DNA from: Taxawa tesnikishii (nom. ined.)
Taxonomy: Eukaryota; Ascomycota; Dothideomycetes; Dothideales
Direction of reading: 5' to 3'
Length of the DNA: 64,000 nt
Assembly: GCA_030247885.1 (NCBI GenBank)
Contig: JAPDRO010000006.1
Span: forward strand, 310,001-374,000
Under the pieces are notes generated by a model. It was given only the letters and a program-made list of their open reading frames with translations, was not told the origin of the DNA and did no database searches. Below, one piece after another: positions 46,014-59,600 of the stretch (its first letter is position 1; every line of letters begins with the position of its first letter). The translations under genes were made by a program, and so were the position numbers.

Positions 46014-48476
46014 TGCGATAGCATGAATGACAAGTCCTCCAAGTGGAGCAACTGGCATGATAGAGAAACGATAGTTCTGAGGACAAGGAAGGGAATGAAG
46101 CCCAATGCCTATAGCGTAGAATGAGAAATGCAGTTCCGATAGACCTTACATCCTACACATCAACTCTTACGTGTCTGCGGTGGGGGCATTGGGTCCACTC
46201 TCCCAACTCTCCAGATTGGAGAAAGAGACATAGCAAACGCACCGTTTGCCACGATGCTTACCGCAGACCATGTACTCTAGGTTGCTCACTAGCGAACAGG
46301 TTTCACCTTGAACGTGCAAAAGTCGGATCTAGTCTCATCCCTAAAGCATGTGCTTGAGGCGCAGAGAAGGTTAAACTTGCCTTCCGTCAGAGGGTTCTGT
46401 ATAGTTATGCTCGGCGACCGTTTTGTGTTAGCGTGCAGGCGTTGTGTGTAGCGTCACCGAAATAGGAACCGAGTGCCGCTGACGATGGTAGAAACGGTCG
46501 CTGGAAGATGGACTTTGTGTTTGCTGCTCGCAATCCGCTGCGAAGTCTGTAAGATGACAGCGGTCGGTCTCTAGGCTTGAAAACGAGAGATGCCATAGTA
46601 TGCGGCCTGACCATGACCGATAGTGACTTGACATAGCTCAGAGGGCAGTGTGTTGACCGCTTCCTCGAACCAACCATCATAATGATCTTGACAACGTCTG
46701 ATCATACAGGATCGCCGTGGCAAACTTGCCTTGGCAGTCTTGTAATCCCTCGGTCCGAGACACAGTGCTTGGAGCACAGGTACAGTAGTATGCGACCCTT
46801 TAGCGTTCTATGTCGAACGGTGAACTGTTACCACGTGAAAGCTTGCCGATACAACTGCCCGGCCTACGCCATGTCTTACAGAAGTAGAAGAAGCGCTGTC
46901 ATCTCTCCATGCAGGCATGCTTGCCGAAGTGGCTGAACCCGGTATCCTAGTTGTGAAGACATTTCTGGGCGCTCCGACGAGGGAGGTTCAAGGATTGCGG
47001 GCTTGGCCGCGGTGGCTGTACACTTCAGAAAGAGGAGGGTTGAAGCGCTTGAGCTAAAAACGGCGTTTGGGGAGATTTGACCGTTGCAGGGCGCGTCCAA
47101 GCTGCCTCCGTGGGGTTGCGGACATGAAGACCAGGAACGTTGTCTCCTCTGGCAGGTGCTGGATTGCCGATTCCCTGTTTCCTGGGTTTGCACTCGTCTG
47201 CTGAAAGAAGGGATCCAGAGCGGCTGATCGTTCACTGATCTTCGCGACGAGCGGTAGATCCAGAATGGTCCTGAATCACGTCTTCGCTGAGGACGGGCTC
47301 TGGGTTTTGGAAGTCAGCTGACCGTGCGAAGCGAGGCAAGTCAGTGCACGAACCGGCGTGACTGTGCGAGGACGGATTCTTCGCTTGCCGAGCGTGTTGG
47401 CGAAGGACAGAGCAGATGTCTCTCGGCCTCGTGGCAGCCACTAACAGCATCCAAATTTAAACAGCATGTTGACGCAAAGACTCCCGCGAGCGAGACCCGA
47501 TATGGAAGTGTTGCCGTTTCCTTTGTGGGCGTTAGCTCAGGAGAAAACGGAAAACCCGAGACCCGCAGCGTGCTAGCCGAGGCGATCCTTCCTATCCAGG
47601 AACAACCCTCAACCCTCGCTCTGGTCTGCTCGACTATACCGCCCTCTAGCCTTGACCTTTGCCTCCTAAAGCACACAGCTACCACGCGGACGATGTTGGC
47701 GTCAACACGGCCATGGCCTTCCGAAGTCGATATCGATGCTTTGCGTGCGTCAACAAGCGCTCTCGAAAAGAAGCTTCTGCCAAGGCATCCGCACGGATCA
47801 AAAGCGCAAAGTAGGGAGTTCGCTAATTCCTGTTAACTTGAACTCTCGTGCTTCTTCCACGTCTCCCTCAGCCAGCCCAACATCGCGCCCCGCTGCCTTC
47901 CAAGCATCTGGCTCCGGACGGGTGATGTACCTAACCGCATCGCTAGCCGGTCTAAGGAGGTCAATCATCTCCCACTCCGCGGATGACAGGGTTCGGGTCT
48001 CTAAAATTGTACCCAGTTGCAGACCCTACTACCGCGAAAATAGCACGGGTACCTGCTTTAGACTGCTGCAGCTCCTTCGACAACTTCCTTGGCGGGCTGA
48101 AGTAGTCCAAAGTCATTGTTCTCGGTGTTCACTATAGTGTGCTAGTGGAGTTGTGGCTGCCTCACTTTCGAGAAGCGTTCTTCGGGCAGCGCGCGAGCAC
48201 TGTGAGACCAAAGTCAGTATGCCGGTATACAAAGAGCTGGAACCCCTTCCTTTTCCACACTTCCCTTTCTGCACTTCCTTTTCTGCACTTCCTCTTCTCA
48301 TCTGCCGGTCGTTACATCTTCACACGTCAAAGTACAGGGGCCCGCTTCTCCTGCAGTCGTTCATTAATCCACCGTCTAACGGTGCCGCTTTCTCGTCGTT
48401 CGTTGCCTTGAGCATATCTTACACATTACTGTTCTCTGCCCCTCCTTGATTGTTTGACAGCGCTCCCTTCGCCACG
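46014..48476. other. Intergenic, no gene recognised
   Basis: 2.5 kb. The longest open frame (47324-47836) has no recognisable features. The right end (about 48200-48476) is pyrimidine-rich and is the likely leader and promoter of the secreted WSC hydrolase. Confidence 0.45.
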
Positions 48477-51400
48477 ATGAGGTCCTCGGTGTTGAGGATC
48501 CTGGCCATTGCTGGATCGTTTTTGCTCCAGCTCACATTCGCTCAGCAGTTTGCCGGAGACTACATCAACAACAGTCTCCCTATGTGCCTGGATCGGAGAT
48601 TGCCTTCTTTAAGATCAAGGACAACCCATCAGGCACAAATGCAGCTAACAACAACCTGACCTTGATCAACTACTACTCGACGACTGGAACCTCCGGCAAG
48701 CGTCTGGACACGTCCAAGATCCAGAGAGTCGTCATCTTTATCCATGGACTGAACAGAGATCCGGGCACCTACATGAGCAACGTAAATACCCCACGTACCT
48801 TCTGATCATCGCCTATTAATACTTCGTAGATGTTGAGTGCCCTCTCGCAAGCCACTACCCAAGACCCCAACGTCAACTTCAGCTCGGTTCAAATCATATG
48901 CCCTTACTTCCCAAATGGTGACGATAAGAACGTCGGCTACCCTTGGACTGCCGGTCTTGCCTCTGGTCTCGGCTCCACGTCCAATGCTCTTGTCTGGAAG
49001 GGTTCTCAGTGGGCTAGTGGTAGCTACAACCAGTATCCCAACCTATCTGGCTACATATCCAGTTATGACGTGCTGGATCAACTCATCGTCTACTACGACA
49101 ACAAAACCCTCTTGTGAGTGCCATCAACCCTTCTTGTTTGCGCACGTGAGCAGACACTGACCGGTACCTCTCTTCCATTTCAGCCCGGCAGTGAACCAGA
49201 TCATCATTGCTGGTCATTCTCTAGGAGCACAAACGGTGCAGCGTTACGCAGCTGTCGGTAAGCTCCCGGCTTCGTCCGGGAGCTTAGCGAGCCAGCCTAC
49301 CTGGAGTCTTGCAGTGACCACGCCGGTCACCTACTGGATCGGCAACCCCAACAGTTACGTATGGTTTACGGGAGACCGACCCCTCTCAACATCGACTTGT
49401 TCCACCTACGACAACTGGCGTGAAGGTAGGCTTCTTTCACCAACAGCCTTCACAGTTCGCACAAGCTGACCTGATTAGGACTGTACAACTACACACAATA
49501 CCCAATGACTTACGGAAGAACCCTTGCCGGGTATGGTACCAGCAAGACTCAATATAACGCCACTGATGCTGGACGTGCGAACGTTTTGAAGAACTACCAG
49601 ATGAAAAATAAGGCCTACGCACGTGGTCTCCTGGATACTGGTGACGACTCTAGCACCTGCGCCCCAAGCACTACTGGAGCAAACCGCAACGAGAGATTCT
49701 TCAACTTCATCAAGAAATTCCCTCCAACCTGCACATCTGGTGGACAATGCGATACCGTCGACTTTGTCAACGCCGGTCACGACGGTGGCGCCATGATGGC
49801 GTCTGCTGCTGGGCTTGCTCGGTTGTTCTTCGACAATTTTTACGGCAACGGCTCAAGAGCTTACGATTTTGGCTATCCGCGTGTTCAAGCAGGCGATGAC
49901 CCGTTTCCCAACCCAGGTTTGAACGCCACGTCAGCTGCGAACAAGACAGTCTATGCCGGCAATGTCACGTACGGCGGGTGCTGGACTGATTCTGGTAACA
50001 CGGCCCTCACTACCAAGGTCTATGACTGGCAGAACAACACAGTCGAACTGTGCACCAGCACCTGCAACAACCTTGGATACAACATCTCCGGTGTTGAATT
50101 TGGATCCCAGTGCTTCTGCGGAAACTACTTGACGGCAAAGACTCAACAAACTGTTGATCAAGGTTGCACTCAGGCCTGTACTGGTAATTCCAGTGAAGTC
50201 TGCGGTGGTTACGGCCGCATGTCAGTTTACGCCAACGGCACTCCATACCAGCTACCGGACCCGGAGACTCCAGAGAATGTTGGCAACTACCTTTACTCCA
50301 ACTGCTACACAGACAACCAGGCCACACGTTTCCTGACTGGACCGAAATATACAAGCAACAGCATGACATTGGAATCCTGCGCCGCTTTCTGTAATGGTTA
50401 CCAATATTTTGGCGTCGAGTACGCCAGTGAGTGCTACTGCGGCTCTTACTTCACTTCCGGAACCAGCATCGCATCCGACGGCAGGTGCTCCATGGTTTGT
50501 GCCGGCAACAACCTTGAGCTCTGTGGTGGAAGCTACGGTGCGACTGTATACCAACTCAGCCCTGACGCTGTTGTCTCAACTATCATCCAGGCGAGCACTT
50601 CCACTACCAGCACCACGGCGGCTGCAACCCCAACATCGACGCTTCTCTGCCCAGCAACAGATGGCCAGACGATTGCCGACGCCAACAACAACACCTACAC
50701 CGTTCATTGCTCTTCCGACAGTACGGTAGGCTCATACGGCAACGCCGCCGCTGCCGGTTCCTACCTCGACTGTATGACCGCGTGCGACTCGTCCAAGGGC
50801 TGCAACGCATTCACCTACGTTGGTGGCGCTTACGGCAGTGGAAGCGGAACTTGTTGGCTGAAGACTAGCATGGGTTCGTTGGTCTCTCAGGGCAACAACT
50901 ACATCTCAGGTGTCCTGAACTCTACTGGTTCAACGGATTCATCCGGTTCATCGTCGTCTAGCGTCAGTGTCAGCGCCAGCACCACTGCCGCAAGCGGCGC
51001 CTCTTCCGTCTCAGCCGCGACATCCACGACCTCCGCAACGGCCACTGCATCTGCTCTGTCTTGTCCCACCTCCAACAACACAGTCTACACCGCTTCCACC
51101 GGTGCCACGTTCCTCATCGAGTGTGGAATAGACCATGCTGGCGGTGACATTGGCTCAACTTGGGTCAGCTCCCTGTCAGCATGTATTGAAGCCTGTGCTG
51201 CGAACTCTGCATGCATCGACGTATCCATGTTAGGCGCAGGATGCTACATGAAGGGCACGCTCGGCGCGGCTGGCAGCAGCTCCGCAGTGAATGGCGCGAA
51301 GCTTATCACTTCCGCCAGTTCCTCGAGCTCTTCTTCTTCCAGCGCCGTGTCCTCAATCACGATCTCGTCGTCCAGCGTATCTCCATCTTCGACCGCATTG

Positions 51401-52975
51401 TCGACAGCCACCTCGTCTTCCGCAGTGTCGCCGTCGGTCACCTCGACTACATCATCCGCTGCGTCTGTTGCCACATCCGGTTCTTGCGCCCAGCTTTCCG
51501 CTTCTGCCAGCACCGCCACGGATGTCAATGGCAAGACGTGGAGCCTCGAGTGTGGCACTGACAGGGCTGGAGGTGACTTGTCGAGCGGTACGGCTACCTC
51601 CTTCGCCGGCTGCTTCGCGCTCTGTGATTCCACTCCAAACTGTATCGGCTTCTCTTTCGTCGGTGGCAGCAATGGCGGTCCCTGCTACATGAAGAGCTCG
51701 AAGGTTTCCGCTTCGTCCAACAGCAATGTCGACTCGGCCTGGATCGTAGCGGTCAGCTCCTCGTCCAGCTCCGTATCGTCGACCACAAGCTCTTCTGCCA
51801 GCTCTAGCAGCCAGTCTTCCGCCTCCACTTCCGCATCGTCCAGTTCCTTTGCTTCGTCTTCCATTTCCTCTGTGGACGCCAGCTCAAGCTCTTCTGCTGT
51901 GTCATCCACCAGTTCCTCGTCCTCGACTTCCGCCTTGACGAGCAGTTCTGATTCTTCAGTCGTTCCCAGCTCGACTTCTTCATCCACTTCCAGCACCGAT
52001 CTACCGAGCAGCCTCTCTACAACTTCTTCCGCTACATCGTCTTCTTCACTTGCGTCTTCAACCACGGACAGCTCCAGCTCTACCATCAGCTCTCTTAGCT
52101 CATCGACCTCCTCCGCCGCGCCTGACAGCTCGTCAAGCTCCTCTGCTGCCTCCAGCACCTCCTCCTCCTCCTCCTCCTCCACGGTTACCAGCTCAAGTTC
52201 CAGCTCGGTAGTTTCCAGCACGCTGGTCACGAGCACGACTTCCAGCGCCTCGCTCTCTTCAAGCACTAGTAGTTCCGTTACTTCTACTTCTGCGTCCTCG
52301 TCCGCACTTGCTGCCCTGCCGTCCGGATTCACTAGCCTTGGTTGTTACATCGATAACATTGGCGGCCAACGTGCCTTGTCCTACTCCAACGGCACATCGT
52401 CGACCAACACTCCCACCCAATGCGCACAGAACTGCCGCGCTCTCGGCTACAAGTACTCTGGCACCGAGTATTCGCAGGAGTGTTACTGCAGCAACTCCCA
52501 GCCGGCGAACCTGACCGCCAGCACTGACTGCAAAATGGCTTGCACGGGCGACAAGACGCAGACCTGCGGCGCCGGCAACCGTCTCTCAGTCGTTGTCGAC
52601 AACACCTGGAAGCAGACTTTCTTCGCTCGCGCCAACTACGGCACCTGGAACCTTATGTCCTGCTACGTCGACAGCAGCAGCTCGCGCACTCTGGCGAAGA
52701 GCGTGTCTCTGTCTGCTTTCGGCGGCGGAAGCAACGCTACCGTCGCCAACTGCTTGGACGCTTGCGCCAAGTCTGGCCTCAGCTACTGTGGTGCCGAGTA
52801 CTACTCCGAGTGTTATGGAGCCACAGTGGCACCGACTGCTGCGGTTGCGACAGGCGTTGACCCCTTGGCTGCTGGCTGCAACTACCCATGCAAGGGCAAC
52901 TCCACCGAGGCGTGTGGTGGCAGCAACAGAGTGCTTGTGTATATCAACAACGGCACTTCTTCTTCTTCTTCTTAA
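48477..52975 (+). CDS. Large secreted alpha/beta-hydrolase with WSC and apple-like modules
   Basis: Exons 48477-48781, 48830-49113, 49184-49425 and 49479-52975; about 1442 residues, assuming one lost base near 48591 (ATGTG where ATGGTG fits). A signal peptide is visible (MRSSVLRILAIAGSFLLQLTFAQ). Residues about 60-430 form an alpha/beta-hydrolase-like region with VVIFIHGLNRD (oxyanion HG) and the nucleophile elbow IIAGHSLGAQT. Two WSC domains follow at about 443-535 and 552-640 (GVEFGSQCFCG, ACTGNSSEVCGG). Three Cys-containing PAN/apple-like repeats begin near 666, 804 and 946. A Ser-rich, O-glycosylation-type stretch lies at about 1030-1220. Two more WSC domains sit at about 1231-1325 and 1338-1436. 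No C-terminal membrane helix or GPI signal is seen. WSC modules bind cell-wall or other polysaccharides, so this may be a wall- or substrate-bound hydrolase. The substrate is unknown. Confidence 0.88.
52142..52187. repeat. TCC-rich Ser codon run within the WSC hydrolase
   Basis: CTC/TCC trinucleotide run coding for Ser within the Ser-rich region. It is a likely site of length variation. Confidence 0.7.
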
Positions 52976-54534
52976 TAGAACGCAATGAGCGCATTTGCCT
53001 GGTGTTCCGGCATCTTCTCTGAGACCAAATTCATTCTTCTTTTTCTTCTTCTCCTTCTTGTGAAAGCATATAGATACCTCGGACGTTTCTTGGAACGACT
53101 TCACGAACTTCACTTCACTTCGCATAGAGACCGTTTTGTTTGTAATCACCATAGACGTTAGATTGTTCTTCTTACAATCAAGACACCCAAATCGCTGCTC
53201 TCTCTCACATATAATCATTGGAACCATTGCCGCATCATTTCTAGCGAGGCCGAGATGGCGTTGTGCAGATGTACCGTTTCGCCTCCAAAGCCGAAGAACC
53301 ACGACCAACAGACAAGTTCCCCAGCGTGCTCGTTCGCGGATGAATCCAGGAAACTCGCGCGCGCGCCGGCTTGTCCGAATCGCTCGCAGGCCAGCGCAAA
53401 CGGTGTTCCCTACCGCTCGACTCGTCTTTCCATGGCCGCGTTAACTGCGCGCACGTACTCTGGGCGACTCAGATGGGTTGTTGCGAAGGCGGTGGTGGGA
53501 GGGAGAGCATGATCGCATTCTTGGGGTTTAACCGCGTCGGGGTCCCGGCGCTAGGGAACTGCTGCCACCTGTACAGGGTGGCCGTGAATGCTGAACTGCC
53601 GCACACAGTGCTAAGCGAGTCTGTCGTGACGCATCCGACGGCTGAGTGAGGGGGTTGGTGTATCTGTTCGGCGCCGTGCCGGCGAGGGAGTGAGTGGAAT
53701 CTTGGAGGATAGGGTCGGAAGAACACATACGTGGTAAGGGTCAGGATGTTATTGGAATTCTTTGGTGCATTTCACGAAGCTGTCAGACATTCGTGTTCGA
53801 TGTAGACCTTCTAGCAGACGTGGGACCCTCTCAAGACGCAGTCCAATAGAAGGGCCTTCCGTTGAGCAGCTGTTCACCCGCCATCGTCCTCAGTTAGCGT
53901 AAGGAGGCATTGGAATGAGTAGCTCTCAACTATCAGTGAGTCGTGCTTGGGGAGGACATCATTGCTGATCGGGAGTAGGACACGCCGTTAAGCATGCATG
54001 CAGCTTGCATCACTACCTAGTCATCGTATTTAGGTTTGTTCAGGGACGAAAGTGAAAAGCTCATCGGGAACCAAGTGACAAACCATCCATGACACCAAAA
54101 AGCACACGATGGGGTTTCAGGCCGCCTAGAAAGCAAAGTAGGAACGATGGGTTAACAGAAGACAAAATTGCAAACGCCGTAACTATTCGCCGTTTAATCC
54201 CTCAGACTGGGGGTATAGAGCGCCGGAACTTGCAGATGCTGTGCAGTAAAACATGAACGAGAACGCCCAGAGAAGCCTCCCAGATAAACGCACAAGGCGA
54301 TTTAACGATGATAGCAGGAATCCGTGGCAAGTGGTCCGCTTGCATCCGCAGAACCTGCTGTGAATGTTGTGGCAAGCACATCTTGCTGCCTTTGTCGATG
54401 AATTTCGTAACCGTGATCCAATAGTAATGCAGGAGTAATGATCCAAAGAGTGCTCTTTTCGCCGTTCCCGAATATGCTGGACAAAACATAAATAGACGCC
54501 TGTTCGAGTGCCGATGTGGTGTGCCTGTTCGGGA
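52976..54534. other. Intergenic, convergent 3' ends
   Basis: 1.6 kb without a recognised gene. TTCTT-rich tracts occur at about 52960-53062, running on from the Ser codons of the hydrolase. Confidence 0.5.
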
Positions 54535-56620
54535 TCATTTCGTACCGAAATCGTGCTGCTCATAGCTAGGCAAGGGCTCCACGTCGGCGTTGTCGGAGAT
54601 ATCGCCAGCCTCAAGGTCCTCATCGTCGAGATATTCCCGAAGCGACATGGTCTCGTCGAATTCCACGGAAACCGATTCGCTACCCTCAGTTTGGGTCTTA
54701 GAATCGGTGAAGATTCGCCGCTTCTCCTCAACCATGCACAGTCCTAGCATCGCACCGACCACAGCCACCAACGCGTTCGTCCACCATGGCAGACCGAGCA
54801 TCCCATGAGACAATCCAGCGGCCTGAACCATGCCAGAAAGCGTGGGACCAAACGCTCTGCAACCGCTTGCCGAGGACGCAGCAAACCCGTTGATCGTTCC
54901 AAGAACCTTTCTCGATGGAGCGGAATTGGCGAGCATTATCATGAGCGACGGCAGAGCAAGGGCCTGTGCCGAAACCTTCCAAATCAGCAGGCAGTAAACG
55001 GAAACCATGCGCAAGGACTCCGGAACCAGGGTAAGATACGGAACCATTAGGTAGAGTAGCGGATAGGAAATAACAACCAGTCGGAAAGTAGCCAGACTTC
55101 CGAGCCTGCGGTTGACGACTGGGAACACGAAAATGGTGACGAACATCTGGATGAAGCCCTGTATAGAGAGGATGAATCCGATGGTTTTTGTGGGCAGAGC
55201 GAAACCTCCAGTGAACCAGAACGGGAGTCTTGGTGTATCTTGCGATTCTGGCATGCTGAAAAGCACAGGCAGCAGCTGCTCGGCGGAAATGGTGTGACTG
55301 AAATTCGTTAGTTGTCATGCTAAACACTCGGATGGTGATCGTCTTACTACGCCAGAATTCCGTAGCCAACAATGTTCAGGATGACTTGGGTGGTGAACGC
55401 GTTTGAGAAGGCGGAGGTGCGACGAGTCAAACCGGCGCGCGGGCGTACGGTATTCTGCGGAGGCGGCAGCTCTCCCACAGTGATTGTTGTTGGAGCAAGA
55501 GTTGGCGAGGATTCGGTCGTAGAGTATCCAGGCAGTTGTTCCTCAGTCAGCAGGTTCAACGATTGTTCTGCCCAGTCCCCCTTGTCCGTGATCTTGTTGG
55601 TACGGAAGAAATCCAGTATCCACTCTCCCAGATCCAATCCATAGTCCCTACGGTCTTTCCTGTCCTCGTGCGTCTCTTCTAGGAACAGGATGCCCACGGT
55701 CATCCCGACAATCACAATGGCGGTGCAAACCAGGTTCGGAAGCAGGTACGGATATTTACCGAAAAGTCCGTTCGGGTCGAAGTAACCAGGGTAATTGCGT
55801 ACAGGATCGGCGAGTGTTCCTCCAAGACCGGAACCGATGATCGATCTACTCACGTCGTCAGCGGAACATCAATGTGGTTGCAGAACATTCAGACACTCAC
55901 CCCAGGCACCAAATAAACGGCATAATGGTGTACGCACGAGCTGTTCTCTGCATCAGCACTGCTTCCCAAGCACAATCATCCGCATATGCTCACCCTGATG
56001 CTTTTCCTGTGTGATGACCTCGGCCACGGTGGTCTGGAGAACGCCAATGTTTCTGTGATTGCCATCAGTCCCGGCTCTTTGCGCTTCCATTTCCTCACAC
56101 CTACCCATTGAGGAAACCGCCGAGCGCACGAGCAATCAAGGCAGTCGTCAGGTTTGGCGCAAACCCGAACAGGAGCATGCTGAGACCCGTTCCGGCCAAT
56201 CCTCCCAGAAGTACGGGCTTGCGACCGACTCTGTCGCTCAATCTGCCCCAGGCGACGCTGCAAGAGAACTCGGCAAACGCGAAGGCGGAGGTGACCATGC
56301 CGGCGTACATGGCTATTGATCGGTCGTCTTTGGCGATGTGGAAAGAGGAGACCATGTAGTAGATGTATGGGAAGATGGACATGAAGGCAATCGGCTCACA
56401 AAGCCGACATATTGCTGTAGACCCGTGAGCGATTGCTACAAGGCCGACCGTCCCCAGGCAAAGTGAGGTGTTGGCGTCTGGGGAAGGTGCGGGGCACGCT
56501 CACTCCAGGAGTGGAAGCAGGACATCTCCAGCACTTACCGAGCACGACCATCTGTCTCCATGGAAAGTCCTTGCTGGGAGCGCGCTGTGCCCGCCGACTG
56601 CGAGCTATCGAGAAAGGCAT
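54535..56620 (-). CDS. MFS transporter (fungal ZIFL/YCR023C-like family)
   Basis: Six exons on the minus strand: 56620-56539, 56414-56105, 56052-55994, 55940-55901, 55845-55348 and 55297-54535; phases all agree; 583 residues. The start motif KDFPWRQMVVLAICRLCEPIAFMSIFPYIYYMV is the conserved first helix of this family (junction inside). WGRLSDRVGRKPVLLGG is the 2-3 loop. PFIWCLGSIIGSGLGGTLADP lies around helix 5 and spans two junctions. A long cytosolic loop (about residues 230-330) separates the two halves, and an acidic tail ends the protein. Members include yeast YCR023C and plant ZIFL proteins. The substrate is unknown. The N-terminus may begin further upstream, since another frame stays open there (to 56774) and typical relatives have a longer tail. 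Confidence 0.88.
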
Positions 56621-59600
56621 CTTGTGGAATGTGTGGTTCTGAAGGTTCCGAGGCCGGAGGAGGAGGGGAGGTGTTGGACGGGGCCGGGTCCACTCGAAGC
56701 AATGACGGTGTTACTATGCTTGATGTGTGAAGCGCATTCGGGGTGGTGGTGAAGGTCGGGTTGTCGAGGCACAATGGGAGAACTTATGCGATCCGGTCGG
56801 ACAGCGTGGCGTGAGACAGGCGTGCGGCAGTGCGTGACTTGAGCAAGGATGTGTACTACAAAGGCAAAGACAAAGGAAGGTACGGGTGCAGGTCGCGGAT
56901 GGGTGCTTAAGGCGTACGACAGAATCAGGAAAAGGGAAAGGTGAACAGACGCGGCGGGTCGGTAGTATTACATACACAGCTGCTCTGGCTCCTGGGCTCC
57001 TGGGCTCCGAGCTGGGGGGAAAAAGACGGTGAGGAAAGGGCAACTTACCGCGTCGTGGTGGTGGTAGTGCGCGGTCCGCATTTTGTAACATGGTCAGGGC
57101 ATGCGGCAGAAGTTTACGAGTAATTGATCTACGGCAAGAGCAGAGGCGCCAGAACGAGCCGTCAGGTCTTGATGAGACAAGGCGCTGGGATCCGACGACA
57201 GGGAGAGCCCCTAAGTCGGGCGGAGCAGCGTCATAGCAGTTGTATCAAATAGCGTTCGGGGCAATTGGGAAGGATGAGGATGCCGTGGTCAGTGTGCGCA
57301 GCGGTCGAATTCTGATGGAAGCTTGGAATCGCGGAAGTCGGACGTGGTGTTTCCCCTCGCTGGCTCTGCCCTCTGCCCCCTGCCCCGACCCACGGAAGTT
57401 CTAGCGAGTGAACGGCTAGGCGGGCAGAGACTGGCGGACTACTGCAGCAAGCCGCCAACGGTAAGTAGTCTGCGGCGTGCCGTTGGACCAGCATGCTGTC
57501 TAACGACCGACTACACGTTCGTTCTATCCTGCCTACAGCGGTGACGGCATGGAGCCTCGCTGCAGCGCGTCGGGAGAATTTGATGCACAACAAAAGAACG
57601 CCCAACTGAGCGGGAGCGCAGGTGCGACGTGGGTCATGTTAACCTTAGCGAGCGCATCCCCTGGCGGCTTTTTTGGCTGGCATCACAATCACACATGGTA
57701 CACGGGGCATGGGTACGTGGACGATCGATGATCTTGATTCTTTCCCCCGAAAGAGCTAGCTCGCGAACCACGACCGCGGGCCTGGGGACGGTCGTGGCTG
57801 CAGCTACGATTGGCCCGGGGACTCTCGGCTCGCCGACGCTCTCTCACGCCTGCGTGCGCTTGGCGCATGCTGGAAGGCTTCCGGTGCCCGCTTGGAATGC
57901 TTCAGAACAGTTCCCGCGAGTGCATCAGTCTGCCTTGCGACGCCCTGTCCTCCCCTGCCTAGGCTCGCGTTCCCGTCGAGATCCGCCAGAAGGAGGTCGT
58001 GACCTGTCAGACTACCGTATCGTGACGATTCACGTACGACTGGCTCGACTCCACCCAACTGCAGCAGCCCTGTCGGCCGCGCAGCTGCACTCGCGCATTA
58101 GCCCCTCCCGCTCCCCGTTCTGCCCATGGCCTATCCATGCAGGCCATGGAAATTTAACGCCCGTTTGCTGTCACCTGACGATCGCATTCCTGTCTGTCCT
58201 CCGTGATTTACATGCAGCGGCCCCCTGGTCTGTCGCTCCGCGTGTCGTTCGATTGCATCGCCGTCATCAAGCCCGTCCCAAAATAAAGAAACCCACCTGC
58301 CCACAGTAGGATCCCAGTCGAGTCGTCGGTGAAACCCCTGGTTGACGTGGGTTCCCCTTGGGCAGTTTACGCGCTTGTCGTCTCACCGCGGAACTTTCAC
58401 CTCGGCCGAACGCATACGCCTCCTGTCTGACATATCGATCGTGGCAGTCCAATGCTGTTCCACATACTGCTGTCTACTGCGTCTGGCCGTGAGCGGAAAG
58501 GAGCGGTGAAAACGTACGCAGCCGCCCAACGTGGCACGAAACGCAGTGCCACACAATGCCAGTCGCACCGAATGCAGACCTGATCAACCGATACAGGAAC
58601 GCTTGCGGGTACCCGAAACCTTGCCACGGCAGATGGCCTTCGCGAAAGGCGATATGCGCATGTTATCGTCAGGCGCTCAGAGCAGCATGGGTTCCAATCG
58701 TCGCATCTCGCGTGTTGGAGCTTTCGAAAATGGCAATCCGCCAGAAACTCAAGGACTGGCTGTTTTGACGCCAGCTTGCAAGACAATCAAACGGCGCGCC
58801 ACCGCCTCGCTCGGAAGACGAAGCCTCTTTCTCCTCGAGACCCATGCAAAGGCAGTGTGTCTGTGACAGGTCCGACGTGGGGCTAATCGAATGGATATTT
58901 CGGCTTCTTCGGCTCGCCCTGCTAGAGAAGAACAGTCGAAAAGTCAATTTTTCGACGCCTTCCGGCGCGAGCGAGTCGGGGTGATCCCAGCCTGATCTGC
59001 ACTTTAACTGGGACGTCAAGCACCTCCAATGGGTCTAGTTGGCCATCCGAACGGGCCTAGTTAGCCAGGAACCGTGGTTGGCTTGAGTGGGGAGTCGCGA
59101 CTCGCGAGAGCCGCGGACCCAGGAGCCGCCATGTGCTATCGCCCGCTACCGTTTCAGATCATCCATGTACCAGGAAAGTGTCGGATGAGGCTCTTAGTAA
59201 TCCGACTCCTAAACAACCACCGTGACTGCTGTTCATCCCACCCCTGCCGGCCTACATAACTCGCACCAAAATCCTCCGGCGAGGCGTCTGGACAACACGA
59301 CAAGCCGCCCGCATGCCTCGGCAGTATCCCATTGCACAAAATATAGTCGGTAGTGACGCATGCAGTCGTTGCCGCCGACGGCCGCCCGGTTTGCTACGGG
59401 CACACACTGGCTTTGCCATGTATTACCGTTACCTGTGCGCGGATGCTTCCTTCCGAGCCACAACGTTTCAATCGGAAGAACGCCGGCTTACTGACGTCAG
59501 TCCATCTGCGCCTATCGTATCCTCACTGCTGAGCGTTCGCGGCTCTCCATAGTTGAACGCATTTCCATGAAACCGGTTTCCTTCCTGCACGTACACACAC

